A DNA stretch of 64,000 nucleotides from Candidatus Aminicenantes bacterium UBA6228. GTDB lineage: Bacteria > Acidobacteriota > Aminicenantia > Aminicenantales > Saccharicenantaceae. The position numbers and the translations under genes are program-made. Below are positions 9,690 through 19,213 of this stretch, piece after piece; position 1 is the first letter of the stretch; every line of letters begins with the position of its first letter. Under the pieces are notes generated by a model, which was not told the origin of the DNA, did not search any database, and saw only the letters and a program-made list of their open reading frames with translations. The stretch covers positions 78,451 to 142,450 of the forward strand of contig DJWO01000001.1 of assembly GCA_002441005.1 (NCBI GenBank), given 5' to 3'.

Positions 9690-9900
9690 TACTATCTCCA
9701 GTTCCTATAAAGTTCTTCCCTATCCTATAAAAGGCTCAAAATTGCGTCAACAACAGTTTTCTGACCTGCCGGTCAGGAAGAATTTGGAACAATTCTCGTC
9801 ACAATTATCTCAGGAGAAATTTAGAGGTTCTTTTGAGCTTGACTTTATAGATTGCTTTTTGGTTTTACCCTTCATCCAAGGCTCTGAAAGGCTGGATATT

Positions 9901-12210
9901 ATGGCCATCAGAAGAAAAAGATTAAAGTTCCATCCTTCTTTAAAATCCTATCCTTCTCGCCTGGTCAAGAGGGCACTCCTCCTGGGCCTGTTATTTTTTA
10001 TCTCCCTGGGCGGTGCCGCCCTGGCCAGGGGGCCAGAAACCACCTCTTCCAGGTCAGTTTCCATTCGCTATAATCTTGAGCCAGGTCAAGTTATGACCTA
10101 CTTGCAGAACCTTGATTTCCAGATCACCTTGGTGGACAATCCGGCTGCTAAATTTAGAGTGAGTCTGGTCTGGCTGGTTAAGACAGCCGTTACCAGCCGG
10201 GATGGAGGCAGGACAAACCTTGTTACCCAGTACAACCTGAAGAGCAAAGACATTTATGGAAAAAAAGAGCTGGAAGCAATCCTGGGCCAGGAGGAAGCCA
10301 GAAATATTCTTCTCCCCTATGAGCAGGCCAGCCCGGTTTATATCTGGAATTTTTCCACAAATGACCGGGGAAAAATCCTTGACGGCTCCTATAATTTTAT
10401 TCAATCGTTTTCCTTCGTTAATAATTCCATGTCTCAAATCTTCGAACTGCCTGAAGGACAGCTGGAAAACGGCCAGGCCTATGAGGTCGAGGGAGAAGCA
10501 GGAGTTAAGGTCAATTATCTGGGTGAAACGAGCCGGCCGCCTTATGATCTTTACTACTTTACCGGCCTCCATCCGGCCGGCCTGATCATTTACCTGATAA
10601 ATAAGCAACTGGGAGTTCCCGATAAGCTGGAGTACACCGTCCACTATTCTGCCGCTGGCCAGAACCGGGAAGAAAAGTTCAGCCTCCTTCTGGCCGGTGT
10701 TCAGAAAAATCAATTAACCGAACTCTATAAAGACCCTGAAATCAAAGTGGCAGTGCTTAAAGCGGCTTTAACTGATAACAACCTGCCTATCTCGACTGAC
10801 CTCGTTCAGGAGCTGCTCGAATCGAAAGACACCGAGCTCGAAATTCTGGCTGCTTCGGCCTGCGCTCTGAGAGGCCTGCCACCAAGTCTTAATCTTAAAC
10901 CTTACCTCAAGACCAAAAATCCGGAAGTCAGGTTTAACCTGGCCAAAGCCCTTTATCTTTATGGTGGAGATAGTGGCCCGATGCAGGAGCTGCTGACCAG
11001 CTCAGACAGTTATCTTAAGGAGAGGGCTCAAGCTTTCCTGCAGAAAAGTAATTATGTTCTGGCCGATGAAGACCGCCAGCTTTACTCCACCCTCAGAGAC
11101 TGGTTTTATAATTCTGGTCCGGAGATACCGCCTGAACTCAAGAATCTCCCGGTAGAAAAGCTGCGCCGTCTGGTTAATTTCTTAAAACCTGATGGCCAAA
11201 GGTTAAACGGCTTCTTTAAATTCTTTTTGTCTGATTCAGACGAAGACCTGAAGAGGCCCTATTATCTCTATCTCCCTGATGATTATGATCCGGCTGAAAA
11301 CTTTCCCCTGGTCATCTATCTTGGCATGGGAGAAGGCCGTGGAGATCTGTCCCTTCTTTCTTTTTATAGCGCCCTTAAACTGGATAACCATCTTTCCAGG
11401 TATATTCTTCTTGTTCCTCAGGCTTTCGGTCACTGGTGGGATAAAGAGGTAGAAACAGCGGTCAAAAGGACCTGGCGGCAGGTGTTCAATTCTTACAGCC
11501 TTGATACCAACCGGATCTATCTGGCCGGCAGTTCCAACGGCGGGATAGGAACAATTTACTATGCCACTACTTTCCCTGACCGCTTAGCGGCCCTGGCCGA
11601 GAATATGGGTTTCCCGATGGTAGAGCCAAACAACTTTGATCTCAATTCGGATCTGAGCAAGCTGGGCAATTTATTGAACAGTGAAGTTCTGATGGCCCAT
11701 GGTCTGGCCGATGACAATATTACTCCAGAAGGGGACAAAAAGGCTTTTGACTATTTGAAAAAGAATGATATTGAGGTCTATTTTAAAACCTTCGAGGAGA
11801 AAAAGCATAACATTGACCCGGCCGATATCATCCACCTGATTACCGGCATTTTCGACCGGAGTGTCCGGAATCCTTTCCCGGCCAGGATCAAAATGATCCT
11901 GACTGATCCCCAATATCTACAAAGTTACTGGATCAAAGTCACCGACTACAAAAGCCTGCCGGCCGAAGTTGAGGCTGAGGTCAAGCATAATGACATCAAC
12001 CTGGTAACCAGAAATATAAAAGCTCTGAGACTTTACCTGGATGAAACCTTAATTGATTTCACTCAACCAGTAAAGATAATTATCAATGGCCGGGCCGGAT
12101 TCCAGGGCTGGCTGGAGCCGAGCCCCGATAGCCTGCTCCTTTCGGTTAGAGAAAAGGATGACCCAGCCATGGGCTCCTGTGCCATTCTTGACCTGGCCAT
12201 GCCTGATTAA
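9901..12210 (+). CDS. Secreted alpha/beta-hydrolase esterase with HEAT-like region
   Basis: The ATG at 9901 gives 769 residues and puts a signal peptide (ending SLGGAALARG) near the N terminus. The open frame extends upstream to a TTG at 9742, but that stretch does not look coding. A beta-rich N-terminal domain (about 15-260) is followed by a helical HEAT-like segment. The C-terminal alpha/beta-hydrolase resembles prolyl-oligopeptidase or PHB-depolymerase-type esterases. The nucleophile elbow AGSSNGG has Ser545 at its centre, and HGLADD and KKHNIDP supply plausible Asp and His. Neighbours are a phosphoesterase and glycosidases, so an esterase acting on polysaccharide or lipid esters is plausible but unproven. 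Confidence 0.78.
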   Translation: MAIRRKRLKFHPSLKSYPSRLVKRALLLGLLFFISLGGAALARGPETTSSRSVSIRYNLEPGQVMTYLQNLDFQITLVDNPAAKFRVSLVWLVKTAVTSRDGGRTNLVTQYNLKSKDIYGKKELEAILGQEEARNILLPYEQASPVYIWNFSTNDRGKILDGSYNFIQSFSFVNNSMSQIFELPEGQLENGQAYEVEGEAGVKVNYLGETSRPPYDLYYFTGLHPAGLIIYLINKQLGVPDKLEYTVHYSAAGQNREEKFSLLLAGVQKNQLTELYKDPEIKVAVLKAALTDNNLPISTDLVQELLESKDTELEILAASACALRGLPPSLNLKPYLKTKNPEVRFNLAKALYLYGGDSGPMQELLTSSDSYLKERAQAFLQKSNYVLADEDRQLYSTLRDWFYNSGPEIPPELKNLPVEKLRRLVNFLKPDGQRLNGFFKFFLSDSDEDLKRPYYLYLPDDYDPAENFPLVIYLGMGEGRGDLSLLSFYSALKLDNHLSRYILLVPQAFGHWWDKEVETAVKRTWRQVFNSYSLDTNRIYLAGSSNGGIGTIYYATTFPDRLAALAENMGFPMVEPNNFDLNSDLSKLGNLLNSEVLMAHGLADDNITPEGDKKAFDYLKKNDIEVYFKTFEEKKHNIDPADIIHLITGIFDRSVRNPFPARIKMILTDPQYLQSYWIKVTDYKSLPAEVEAEVKHNDINLVTRNIKALRLYLDETLIDFTQPVKIIINGRAGFQGWLEPSPDSLLLSVREKDDPAMGSCAILDLAMPD

Positions 12211-12266
12211 TTCAGCTCCTGACTCCTGTCTGGTTCCAGATTAATTTCCTTTTTCCTCTCTTCTTG

Positions 12267-12282
12267 TGCTATAAGCTATAAT
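12267..12282 (+). promoter_or_regulatory. Extended -10 promoter of the GH36-like gene
   Basis: TGCTATAAG (12267-12275) is directly followed by CTATAAT (12276-12282), giving two overlapping -10 candidates 32-48 bases before the ATG at 12315. No good -35 hexamer lies 16-18 bases upstream, so an extended -10 mode is assumed. Confidence 0.45.
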
Positions 12283-12314
12283 CTTAAACAAACTAAAAAG
12301 TTCAGGAGTTCAGG

Positions 12315-14861
12315 ATGAAAAGTTATTTGACTCGGCCCCAGGTTAGAAAAAACGTCAGCTGGTTGTTGTTTTTTGTTCTTCTCCTTCTATCAAGCTGGTT
12401 AAGTATAAGCTGCGGCGGGAAGAAGCAACCGGCCGCAACCACCGTGACTCAAGTTGCTACTAAAATTCCAGACCGGCTGCCAGCTCGAATTGCTGATGGG
12501 GCCAATAAAGAAGTCCTGGTCATGACCCTGGGTGATATAAAGACACCGCTGGCCGACGGTACTTTTTACCCGGTAGAAGATAGAATTGTTCTCAACAACG
12601 GGCAGGAAATAAATGATTATTTCAAAACTAAGCTCGGAATAAAATTTTACCGGCCTCTCGATAAAAGTATTTTTCCGCTGCCGCCTTCGGGCTGGTGTAC
12701 CTGGTACTATTATTACGGGGAAGTTAACCAGGAAGAAGTAGAAAAAAATGCCGTCTGGCTGGCCAGAAATCTCAAAGATTATGGTCTGAAGTACTGTCAA
12801 CTTGATGATGGTTGGCAGGGTCGCGGCCAGGGCAGTCCGGTTGATTATCGTGACTGGTCAAACGTCAACCAGCGTTTCTCCAAAGGGCTGGACAGCTTAG
12901 CCAGATTTATCAAAGGCCAGGGACTGGTCCCGGGTCTGTGGCTGGCTCCTCACGGCCAGAGCAATGAAGAAGTGGTTAAGGCCAGCCGGGCCTTCCTGTT
13001 GACCCCGGACGGCCAGTCCCCTTCTTCCACCTGGGAAGGTAAATTCTTGCTTGATCCTTCCAAACCCGAAGCTCTGAGCTATTTAACTGAGCTGTTTACC
13101 AAACTTTCTGCTGACTGGGGCTTTGAGTATTTTAAAATCGATGGCCAGCCGATTGTCGTTGATGAGTATCGTCAAAAGCAGCAGTTCATGGCCTCTCCTG
13201 GTGATCCTGAACAGCTTTACCGCCGGACTCTGGAAACCATCAGGCAGGCTATCGGCCCCAACCGTTTTCTTCTTGGCTGCTGGGGAACTCCTTTAGAAGG
13301 AGCCGGTATTTTTAATGGTTCCCGAACCGGCGGAGATATTGTTCCTGCCTGGGAAGGGTTTCAAGTGGCGGCCGAAGCCACCATGAAATACTATTTCCTT
13401 CATAATATCGTCTGGTACTCCGACCCGGATGTGATGCTGGTCCGCTATCCCCTGACCCAGGACATGGCCAGAGCCTGGGCCAGCCTGCAGGGCTTAACCG
13501 GCCAGGCTTTGATGGCTTCTGACCGGATGTATGATTTACCGGCTGACCGGGTGGAAATTCTCAAGCGGGCCTATCCGGCGGTGGATATCAGACCGCTTGA
13601 TTTATTTCCTGCCAGCCGCTTCAAGAAAATCTGGGACCTCAAAATCAATCACCTTGGCCGTCAATATGATGTGGTCGGCTGCTTCAACTATGATCAGACT
13701 CAAAGTCAGGGGCTGGAAGTCAAATGGGCCGACCTCGGTCTCGAAGATAACGCCCGTTACCATATTTATGATTTCTGGAACAAGGACTATTTAGGCTGTG
13801 TGGAGAAAGGCATCTATGTGACCATCCCGCCAGCCGGAGTGAGGGTTTTAACTTTAGTCAAAGACAACGGCCAGCCCCAGCTCATTTCAACCTCCCGTCA
13901 TATCACTCAGGGCTGGGTAGAGCTGGAGTCACTCGCCTATGAACCTGAAAACAGGGTGATCAGGGGCCAGAGCCGGGTGATTAAAGGTGATCCCTATGAA
14001 TTAAGGTTTGCCTTCCCGAGGAATGAACGCTATCTCAGAATAAAAAGAGTCGAAGCCCCCGGTTATAATTTCAGTTTAGAAAATCATGATGGCTGGGCAA
14101 CGGTAACTCTCAGCAGCCAGTCAAATGACACTGTTTCATGGGAAGTCTATTTTGAAGCGGGTGATGTTTATAATTATCCAGCCAGGACGCCGGCCGGACT
14201 GAAGGCTGAAATCAGGAGCTTGAATAAAGTCAGGCTCGACTGGCAGCCGCTTTATTATCTTAATGCCGGTTATTTTATTTATCTTAATGGCCAGCCCTAT
14301 CTTTACACACCGGTTAACCGCGGCGAGTTGAGCGGACTCAATCCGGATGAGGACTATCTGGTTGAAGTCAAAGGAGCCTGGCTGGATGGTTCAACCAGTG
14401 AGAAAGCCGCTTCGCTTCAATTGAGACTGTCGGCTGTCCTGCCGGCAGAGGTCTATTTATCTGATCTTGAACCTGAATATCTGGTCTCAGACTGGGGTTC
14501 TCCCAGAATGAACCGCTCCGCTGCCGGAACCCCGCTTAAAATTGGTGACCGGCCCTACCGCTCTGGAATTGGAACTAACGCCAGGTCAGAAGTCGTCTTC
14601 GACCTGGGCGGAATATTTAAAACCTTTGAAAGCGAAGTCGGACTGGATGCCGCCTCCGGTGGTCGAGGTTCGGTTGAATTTAAGATCTTTGGCGATACTA
14701 AGCTTCTCTGGAAAAGCGGGCTCGTTAAGGGCCGGGCTCCAGCCAGAAAGGTCAGAGTCAATATCAGCGGAGTCAAGGAACTCCGCCTGGTAACCGAAGA
14801 TGGCGGAGACGGACCGCGTTCCGACCTGGCCGATTGGGCGGAAGCCAGGGTCAGAAAGTAG
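12315..14861 (+). CDS. Lipoprotein alpha-galactosidase-like glycoside hydrolase (GH36/GH27 clan D) with NPCBM domain
   Basis: This 848-residue lipoprotein has a signal ending SWLSISCGG. The TIM barrel starts near SGWCTWYYYYGEV and has YCQLDDGWQG, the clan-D substrate-pocket motif. The nucleophile Asp276 is in FKIDGQP, and the likely acid/base is in SRTGGDIVPAW. A C-terminal beta-sandwich, a fibronectin-III-like segment (about 620-700) and a final NPCBM carbohydrate-binding module follow. That module includes YRSGIGTNARSEVVFDL and is about residues 710-848. The family mostly cleaves alpha-galactosides, and raffinose-synthase-like members also share the fold. A strong GGAG site is present. The enzyme is probably anchored on the cell surface or in the periplasm. 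Confidence 0.86.
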   Translation: MKSYLTRPQVRKNVSWLLFFVLLLLSSWLSISCGGKKQPAATTVTQVATKIPDRLPARIADGANKEVLVMTLGDIKTPLADGTFYPVEDRIVLNNGQEINDYFKTKLGIKFYRPLDKSIFPLPPSGWCTWYYYYGEVNQEEVEKNAVWLARNLKDYGLKYCQLDDGWQGRGQGSPVDYRDWSNVNQRFSKGLDSLARFIKGQGLVPGLWLAPHGQSNEEVVKASRAFLLTPDGQSPSSTWEGKFLLDPSKPEALSYLTELFTKLSADWGFEYFKIDGQPIVVDEYRQKQQFMASPGDPEQLYRRTLETIRQAIGPNRFLLGCWGTPLEGAGIFNGSRTGGDIVPAWEGFQVAAEATMKYYFLHNIVWYSDPDVMLVRYPLTQDMARAWASLQGLTGQALMASDRMYDLPADRVEILKRAYPAVDIRPLDLFPASRFKKIWDLKINHLGRQYDVVGCFNYDQTQSQGLEVKWADLGLEDNARYHIYDFWNKDYLGCVEKGIYVTIPPAGVRVLTLVKDNGQPQLISTSRHITQGWVELESLAYEPENRVIRGQSRVIKGDPYELRFAFPRNERYLRIKRVEAPGYNFSLENHDGWATVTLSSQSNDTVSWEVYFEAGDVYNYPARTPAGLKAEIRSLNKVRLDWQPLYYLNAGYFIYLNGQPYLYTPVNRGELSGLNPDEDYLVEVKGAWLDGSTSEKAASLQLRLSAVLPAEVYLSDLEPEYLVSDWGSPRMNRSAAGTPLKIGDRPYRSGIGTNARSEVVFDLGGIFKTFESEVGLDAASGGRGSVEFKIFGDTKLLWKSGLVKGRAPARKVRVNISGVKELRLVTEDGGDGPRSDLADWAEARVRK

Positions 14862-14898
14862 AAATCAAAAAGCAGAAAAATAAAAAATAAATAGATGC

Positions 14899-15894
14899 TT
14901 ATTTTCTGATCGGAAAATGAACGTCGGTCTTTTCTTCGCTGCGGTCAGTGGCCGGAGCTGGTTCTGGAGATAAATTTGAGATTTGCTGGCGGAGTTCTGG
15001 GGTCATATTTATTTCCGTAGCAGCTAAAATATCCTTCAATTGGTTGACATTTCTGGCCCCAATAATCGGAGCGCTGACGACCGGATGACTGCCCACCCAG
15101 GCCACGGCCAGGCTGACCGGATTATAACCACACTCCCGGGCGAACTCTGTAAACCTTTCAGCTACCTCGAAGGCCTGCTCATCCTGATATCTCGTTTTAT
15201 AAATTTTATTTTCGACCAGACGGCCAGAAGCGGGACGCTTATTTTTCCCGTATTTGCCGGAGAGCAGGCCACCGGCCAGCGGGCTATAGGGCAGGACACC
15301 GAGTTTTTCAGCTTCAGCCATGGGCAAAATTTCCACTTCGGCCTGGCGCTTGATCAGATTATACATCGGCTGAATACAGGCCACCGGAGCCAGGCTGTAA
15401 AGGGCTGAAACCCCGATAGCTTTTTCTATCTGCCAGGCAGCCATGTTGCTCAAACCCAAATAAACAACTTTTCCCTGGTGGACCAGGTCATCGAGCGCCC
15501 GGAGGGTCTCTTCGAGCGGAGTGATATCATCAAAACGGTGAATAAAATAGATATCCAGCCGGTCAGTTTGCAGCCGCCGGAGACTGCCTTCGACTGCATA
15601 CATGATATGGCGCCGGTTGGCTCCCATGGCATTCTGATCAGGCCCGGTCGGGAAATAAACTTTGCTGGTGAGGATGACTTCTTCCCGGCAATCTTTAATC
15701 AGCCGGCCCAGTATTTCTTCTGCCTGTCCGCGGGCATAGAGGTCAGCACAATCAAAGATATTAAGGCCCTCATCCCGGCAGACAGCCAGCATTTCCGCTG
15801 AAGTCTTCTCGTCGGCTTCAGCTCCAAAAGACATTGTTCCAAAACATAATTCTGATATTTTCAGTCCAGTCTGGCCAAAGTTTTTATATTTCAT
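14899..15894 (-). CDS. Aldo/keto reductase
   Basis: This 331-residue (alpha/beta)8 NAD(P)H-dependent oxidoreductase carries the AKR tetrad: Asp/Tyr in DCADLYARGQAEEILG, Lys in ILTSKVYF and His in YFIHRFD. The C-terminal GARNVNQLKD and LSNMAAWQIEKA resemble the YajO/IolS branch. It has no signal peptide, so it is cytosolic. Its ATG overlaps the stop of the GH3 gene by four bases, so it is translationally coupled and may act on sugars released by that glycosidase. The substrate is not predictable. Confidence 0.9.
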   Translation of the reverse strand: MKYKNFGQTGLKISELCFGTMSFGAEADEKTSAEMLAVCRDEGLNIFDCADLYARGQAEEILGRLIKDCREEVILTSKVYFPTGPDQNAMGANRRHIMYAVEGSLRRLQTDRLDIYFIHRFDDITPLEETLRALDDLVHQGKVVYLGLSNMAAWQIEKAIGVSALYSLAPVACIQPMYNLIKRQAEVEILPMAEAEKLGVLPYSPLAGGLLSGKYGKNKRPASGRLVENKIYKTRYQDEQAFEVAERFTEFARECGYNPVSLAVAWVGSHPVVSAPIIGARNVNQLKDILAATEINMTPELRQQISNLSPEPAPATDRSEEKTDVHFPIRK

Positions 15895-17663
15895 CTTTCC
15901 TCCTGTTTATTTATCTTTTCCAGGTCAAGTCCTTCTCCCCGCTGGTAAAGGCCAGGGATGGAAACAGGCAGCCGGCCAGAAAGACGGATCTCTCCGGCGA
16001 GAGCCATAGCCGCCAGTTCCTGGGTTTCAGGCGTGTTGCGGTACAGGCAGAGATAACTATCAACCTGGGGCAAATGGCGTATAAAATAAGGACTGCCAAA
16101 AGACAGAGCCACCACCGGCCGGCCAGCTTCCTTGATTTTCCGGAGAAGCTCAATCTGCCCTGGCACCAGATCAACACTCCCCTTACCGGCCTGGAGGTTG
16201 GAAAAGAGAGCAGCTATGACCACCTCAGCCTGAAGAGAAGCAGTCAAAGCCTCTTCTAATTTTTCCTGCCCGGTATCCCCATCAGCATAAAAAGTCTGAG
16301 CAGCAGGAAATCTTTCAGTCAGAGCAGCAGCTAACCTTCTGCCGGCATAAAAATCACCTGGATCACTGCTTAAAGAAAGAATAACCATTTTCTTTCCGGG
16401 CCGAACTGGCAGAAGATTATTCTCATTTTTGACTAAAGTAATGGCTGACTCAAAAGTCTTCCAGGCAGTTTCTTTAAACTCTGGCCGCCCAAGAATCAGC
16501 GGCAAATCGTCAAGTGAAACCTGCGAGCTGCGGTTGAGTCCCAGCCTGGCTTTAGCCGCCAGCACCCGCCGCACCGATTCTTCCACCCGGCTCAAGGGCA
16601 AATCGCCTTTCCCCACAGCTTGTTTCAAATAATTGATGACCTTGACGGGCTCGGGCGGGAGAAGAAGGAGATCAACTCCAGACTTAAGAGCCCGGAGGGA
16701 GGCTTCTTCCTGACTAAAATAACGCATGATGCCAGCCATCTCGATAGCATCGGTGACAATGAGACCTTTAAAACCCATCTTATTTCTGAGCAAATCACTT
16801 AGAATCAGCGGCGATAAAGTGGCCGGCAAGCCTGGTTCTGGTTCAAGAGCTGGCACATAGAGGTGGGCGGTCATGATGGCTTCGACTCCCTGGTCTATAG
16901 CCTTTTGAAATGGATAAAGCTCAACTTTTTCGAGCCGGTCAAGGTCGGCCTTGATGACCGGCAGCAGGCTGTGCGAATCCTGGTCAGTATCACCATGACC
17001 GGGGAAATGTTTGGCAGTGGCTATCATCCCCTTTGACTGGCAGCCGCGAATAAAAGCTCCGGTCAGACGGGCAACTTGCTCCGGGTCTTCGCCGGCTGAT
17101 CTGACGTTAATAATCGGATTATCCGGGTTAATATTAACATCCACCACCGGGGCATAAGTCATATGAATGCCCAGAGCCCGGCCCTCGATAGCGGTAATCC
17201 GGCCCATCTCATAGGCCAGTTGTTCCGAACCGGTGGCGCCCAGAGCCATAAGCGGCGGAAACAGAGTCGCCCCGGTCACCTGATTGCCCGTTCCCCTTTC
17301 CAGGTCAGAGGCAATAAGAAGCGGAACATCAGCCAGCTGCTGGAAATGATTGGTAAAATAGGCTGTCTCCAAGGGTTCTCCGCCAAAGAGAATCAGCCCG
17401 CCTAAGTGATAATCACGGACCAGGCTTTCCAGCTGCTTGAAATCTTCATCCTGGCGGTTATAGAATTCGCCATGATAACGGGCGACCACCAGCTGGCCGA
17501 TCTTTTCTTCCAGACTCATTTTTCGCATGGTCTTTTCTATCCATTTTTGCTGACTGGCAGTCAGGCCTGAGTCTTTAGCCGGTTTGACCTGGGTCAAACA
17601 GCTGGCCATAAATACTACTAAAATAGTAGGGATTAGTCCTTTCCAGAGGTTTCTTGGTTTCAT
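15891..17663 (-). CDS. Exported GH3 glycosidase, NagZ/BglX-like
   Basis: The ATG at 17663 has an AGGAAG site and yields a lipoprotein signal ending VVFMASC; an upstream in-frame TTG is less likely. The GH3 barrel includes IASDLERGTG and KHFPGHGDTDQDSH, the Lys-His-…-Asp-x-His signature of beta-N-acetylhexosaminidases. The nucleophile Asp is in GLIVTDAIEMAGI. A C-terminal GH3 alpha/beta domain is present (about 395-585). The KHFPGHG…DSH signature favours N-acetylglucosaminidase, but beta-glucosidases can look similar. As an exported protein with a C-terminal domain it differs from the short cytosolic NagZ of enterobacteria. Confidence 0.88.
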   Translation of the reverse strand: MKPRNLWKGLIPTILVVFMASCLTQVKPAKDSGLTASQQKWIEKTMRKMSLEEKIGQLVVARYHGEFYNRQDEDFKQLESLVRDYHLGGLILFGGEPLETAYFTNHFQQLADVPLLIASDLERGTGNQVTGATLFPPLMALGATGSEQLAYEMGRITAIEGRALGIHMTYAPVVDVNINPDNPIINVRSAGEDPEQVARLTGAFIRGCQSKGMIATAKHFPGHGDTDQDSHSLLPVIKADLDRLEKVELYPFQKAIDQGVEAIMTAHLYVPALEPEPGLPATLSPLILSDLLRNKMGFKGLIVTDAIEMAGIMRYFSQEEASLRALKSGVDLLLLPPEPVKVINYLKQAVGKGDLPLSRVEESVRRVLAAKARLGLNRSSQVSLDDLPLILGRPEFKETAWKTFESAITLVKNENNLLPVRPGKKMVILSLSSDPGDFYAGRRLAAALTERFPAAQTFYADGDTGQEKLEEALTASLQAEVVIAALFSNLQAGKGSVDLVPGQIELLRKIKEAGRPVVALSFGSPYFIRHLPQVDSYLCLYRNTPETQELAAMALAGEIRLSGRLPVSIPGLYQRGEGLDLEKINKQEER

Positions 17664-17792
17664 TGGTTTCTTCCTTTCCAAAACCGGCCAGTTTCTTCCG
17701 GTCTAAGTATTGTCAATTCATATTTAAATTCAAAGTTAACCTTTAATCCAGCCATTAACCTGTATGATATTCAGTCAGCTTATTTTTTCAAC

Positions 17793-19118
17793 TTAATCCA
17801 AAAAATAGCGAGCTAAGAGCAACAAAGCGATGAGATAAACCAGCCAGTGAACTTTTCGGCCTTCTCCTTTAAAAATCTTAAGGAGCGAGTAGCTGATAAA
17901 ACCAAAAGCCAGACCGTCGGTGATACTGACGGTGAGCGGAGTGACCACTAAGGTCAAAAAGGCCGGAACAGCTTCAGTGACATCTTCCCAGTCTATCCGG
18001 GCCACAGCCTTGATCATCATGAAACCGACAATGATCAGAGCCGGGGCAATGACCGGCCGCAGAACCTGGCCATTATCAACATAGCTGCCTCCAATCATTT
18101 CAGCTAAGGGGTTCAAGAACAAAGCAGCCAGAAAGAAAAGAGAGGTAAAAACGTTGGCCAGGCCGGTGCGGGCTCCCTGGGCAATCCCGGTTGAACTTTC
18201 TACATAGCTGCTGACCGTCGAAGTCCCAAGCAGGGTTCCGGCGACGGTACCAATGGCATCGGCCAGCATGGCCTGGTTGGCCCGGGGAAGTTTTTTATTC
18301 TTAAAGAAACCAGCCGGACTGCCGACCCCGACCAGTGTCCCAACCGTATCAAAAACGTCAAGAAAGAAAAAGACAAAAATAATTGGAATCAGTCCGCCTC
18401 TAAGAGCCCCGGTTATATCCAGTTTTAAAAATGTCGGGGAGAGAGAAGGAGGAGCCGAAAACAGGCCCTGGAATTTAACCACTCCCAGAACCAGGCCTAA
18501 AAGGGCTGAAGATAGAATCCCCCAGAGTAAAGCCCCTGGAATTCTCCTGGTCAGGAGAATAGCTATGACTGCCAGTCCGAAGAGAGAAACCAGAACCGGC
18601 CGGCTGCCCAGACGGCCAAGCCCGACCAGTACCCCGGGAGTGGCAACCACGATCCCGGCATATTCCAATCCAACCAGGCCAATCAACAACCCGATGCCAG
18701 CAGCTATAGCCTGCTTCAGAGACTCGGGAACAATATCTACCAGCTTGCCTGCCACACCCATCAGCGCCAGGAGAGCAAAAATGCAACCGGAAATAAAATT
18801 AGCCCCCAGAGCTACCTGCCAGGAATAGCCCATCAGGCCACAGACGGTGACGGCAAAAAAAACATTATGACCCATGGCCGGGGCCTGGGCGATGGGATAA
18901 TTGGACAGCAGGCCGGTCAGCAGAGTGGCTAAAGCACTGGCCAGGCAGGTAGCCACCATAACCGCCGCGGTATTCATCCCAACTCCTCCCAGAATGGCTG
19001 GCTGAACAAAGATGATATAGGACATGGTCATAAAGGTGGTCAGGCCACCGAGGAATTCTGTTCGGAAGTCAGTCCGGTTTTCACTGAGCTTAAAAGTTTT
19101 TTCTAACCAGGACTTCAT
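17793..19118 (-). CDS. NCS2-family purine permease (AzgA/PbuG-like)
   Basis: This 441-residue polytopic protein has about 12-14 hydrophobic helices. Hallmarks of the adenine/guanine/hypoxanthine AzgA-PbuG branch are FLGGLTTFMTMSYIIFVQPAIL, NYPIAQAPAMGHNVFFA and GTSTVSSYVESSTGIAQGARTGLANV. Such transporters import purine bases by proton symport. It follows adenine phosphoribosyltransferase by 95 bases on the same strand, which fits import plus salvage of adenine. An AAAGGAGG site precedes the ATG. The exact base preference cannot be assigned from the sequence alone. Confidence 0.93.
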   Translation of the reverse strand: MKSWLEKTFKLSENRTDFRTEFLGGLTTFMTMSYIIFVQPAILGGVGMNTAAVMVATCLASALATLLTGLLSNYPIAQAPAMGHNVFFAVTVCGLMGYSWQVALGANFISGCIFALLALMGVAGKLVDIVPESLKQAIAAGIGLLIGLVGLEYAGIVVATPGVLVGLGRLGSRPVLVSLFGLAVIAILLTRRIPGALLWGILSSALLGLVLGVVKFQGLFSAPPSLSPTFLKLDITGALRGGLIPIIFVFFFLDVFDTVGTLVGVGSPAGFFKNKKLPRANQAMLADAIGTVAGTLLGTSTVSSYVESSTGIAQGARTGLANVFTSLFFLAALFLNPLAEMIGGSYVDNGQVLRPVIAPALIIVGFMMIKAVARIDWEDVTEAVPAFLTLVVTPLTVSITDGLAFGFISYSLLKIFKGEGRKVHWLVYLIALLLLARYFLD

Positions 19119-19213
19119 TCTCCCGCCTCCTTTCGAGTCATCGTGGTTGTAATCAGTTCGGCTGGCTGGATAAAGTAATTATTGCCCGCTGGGCAGCCTT
19201 GGACTGACAAAAT

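Noticed and set aside
9742..9900. In-frame N-terminal extension of the esterase from a TTG
   Set aside because: It would place the signal peptide about 70 residues inside the protein; the ATG at 9901 gives a normal export signal.
10054..10713. 219-residue open frame antisense to the esterase gene
   Set aside because: No family features or ribosome site; the plus-strand product has a signal peptide and a catalytic motif.
18253..18828. 191-residue open frame antisense to the purine permease
   Set aside because: It is a shadow of a membrane-protein gene: Pro/Arg/Thr-rich composition, no ribosome site, and the opposite strand is a clear NCS2 family member.
19119..19213. Purine riboswitch before the purine permease gene
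   Set aside because: The 95-base gap lacks the conserved purine-aptamer core and pairing pattern.
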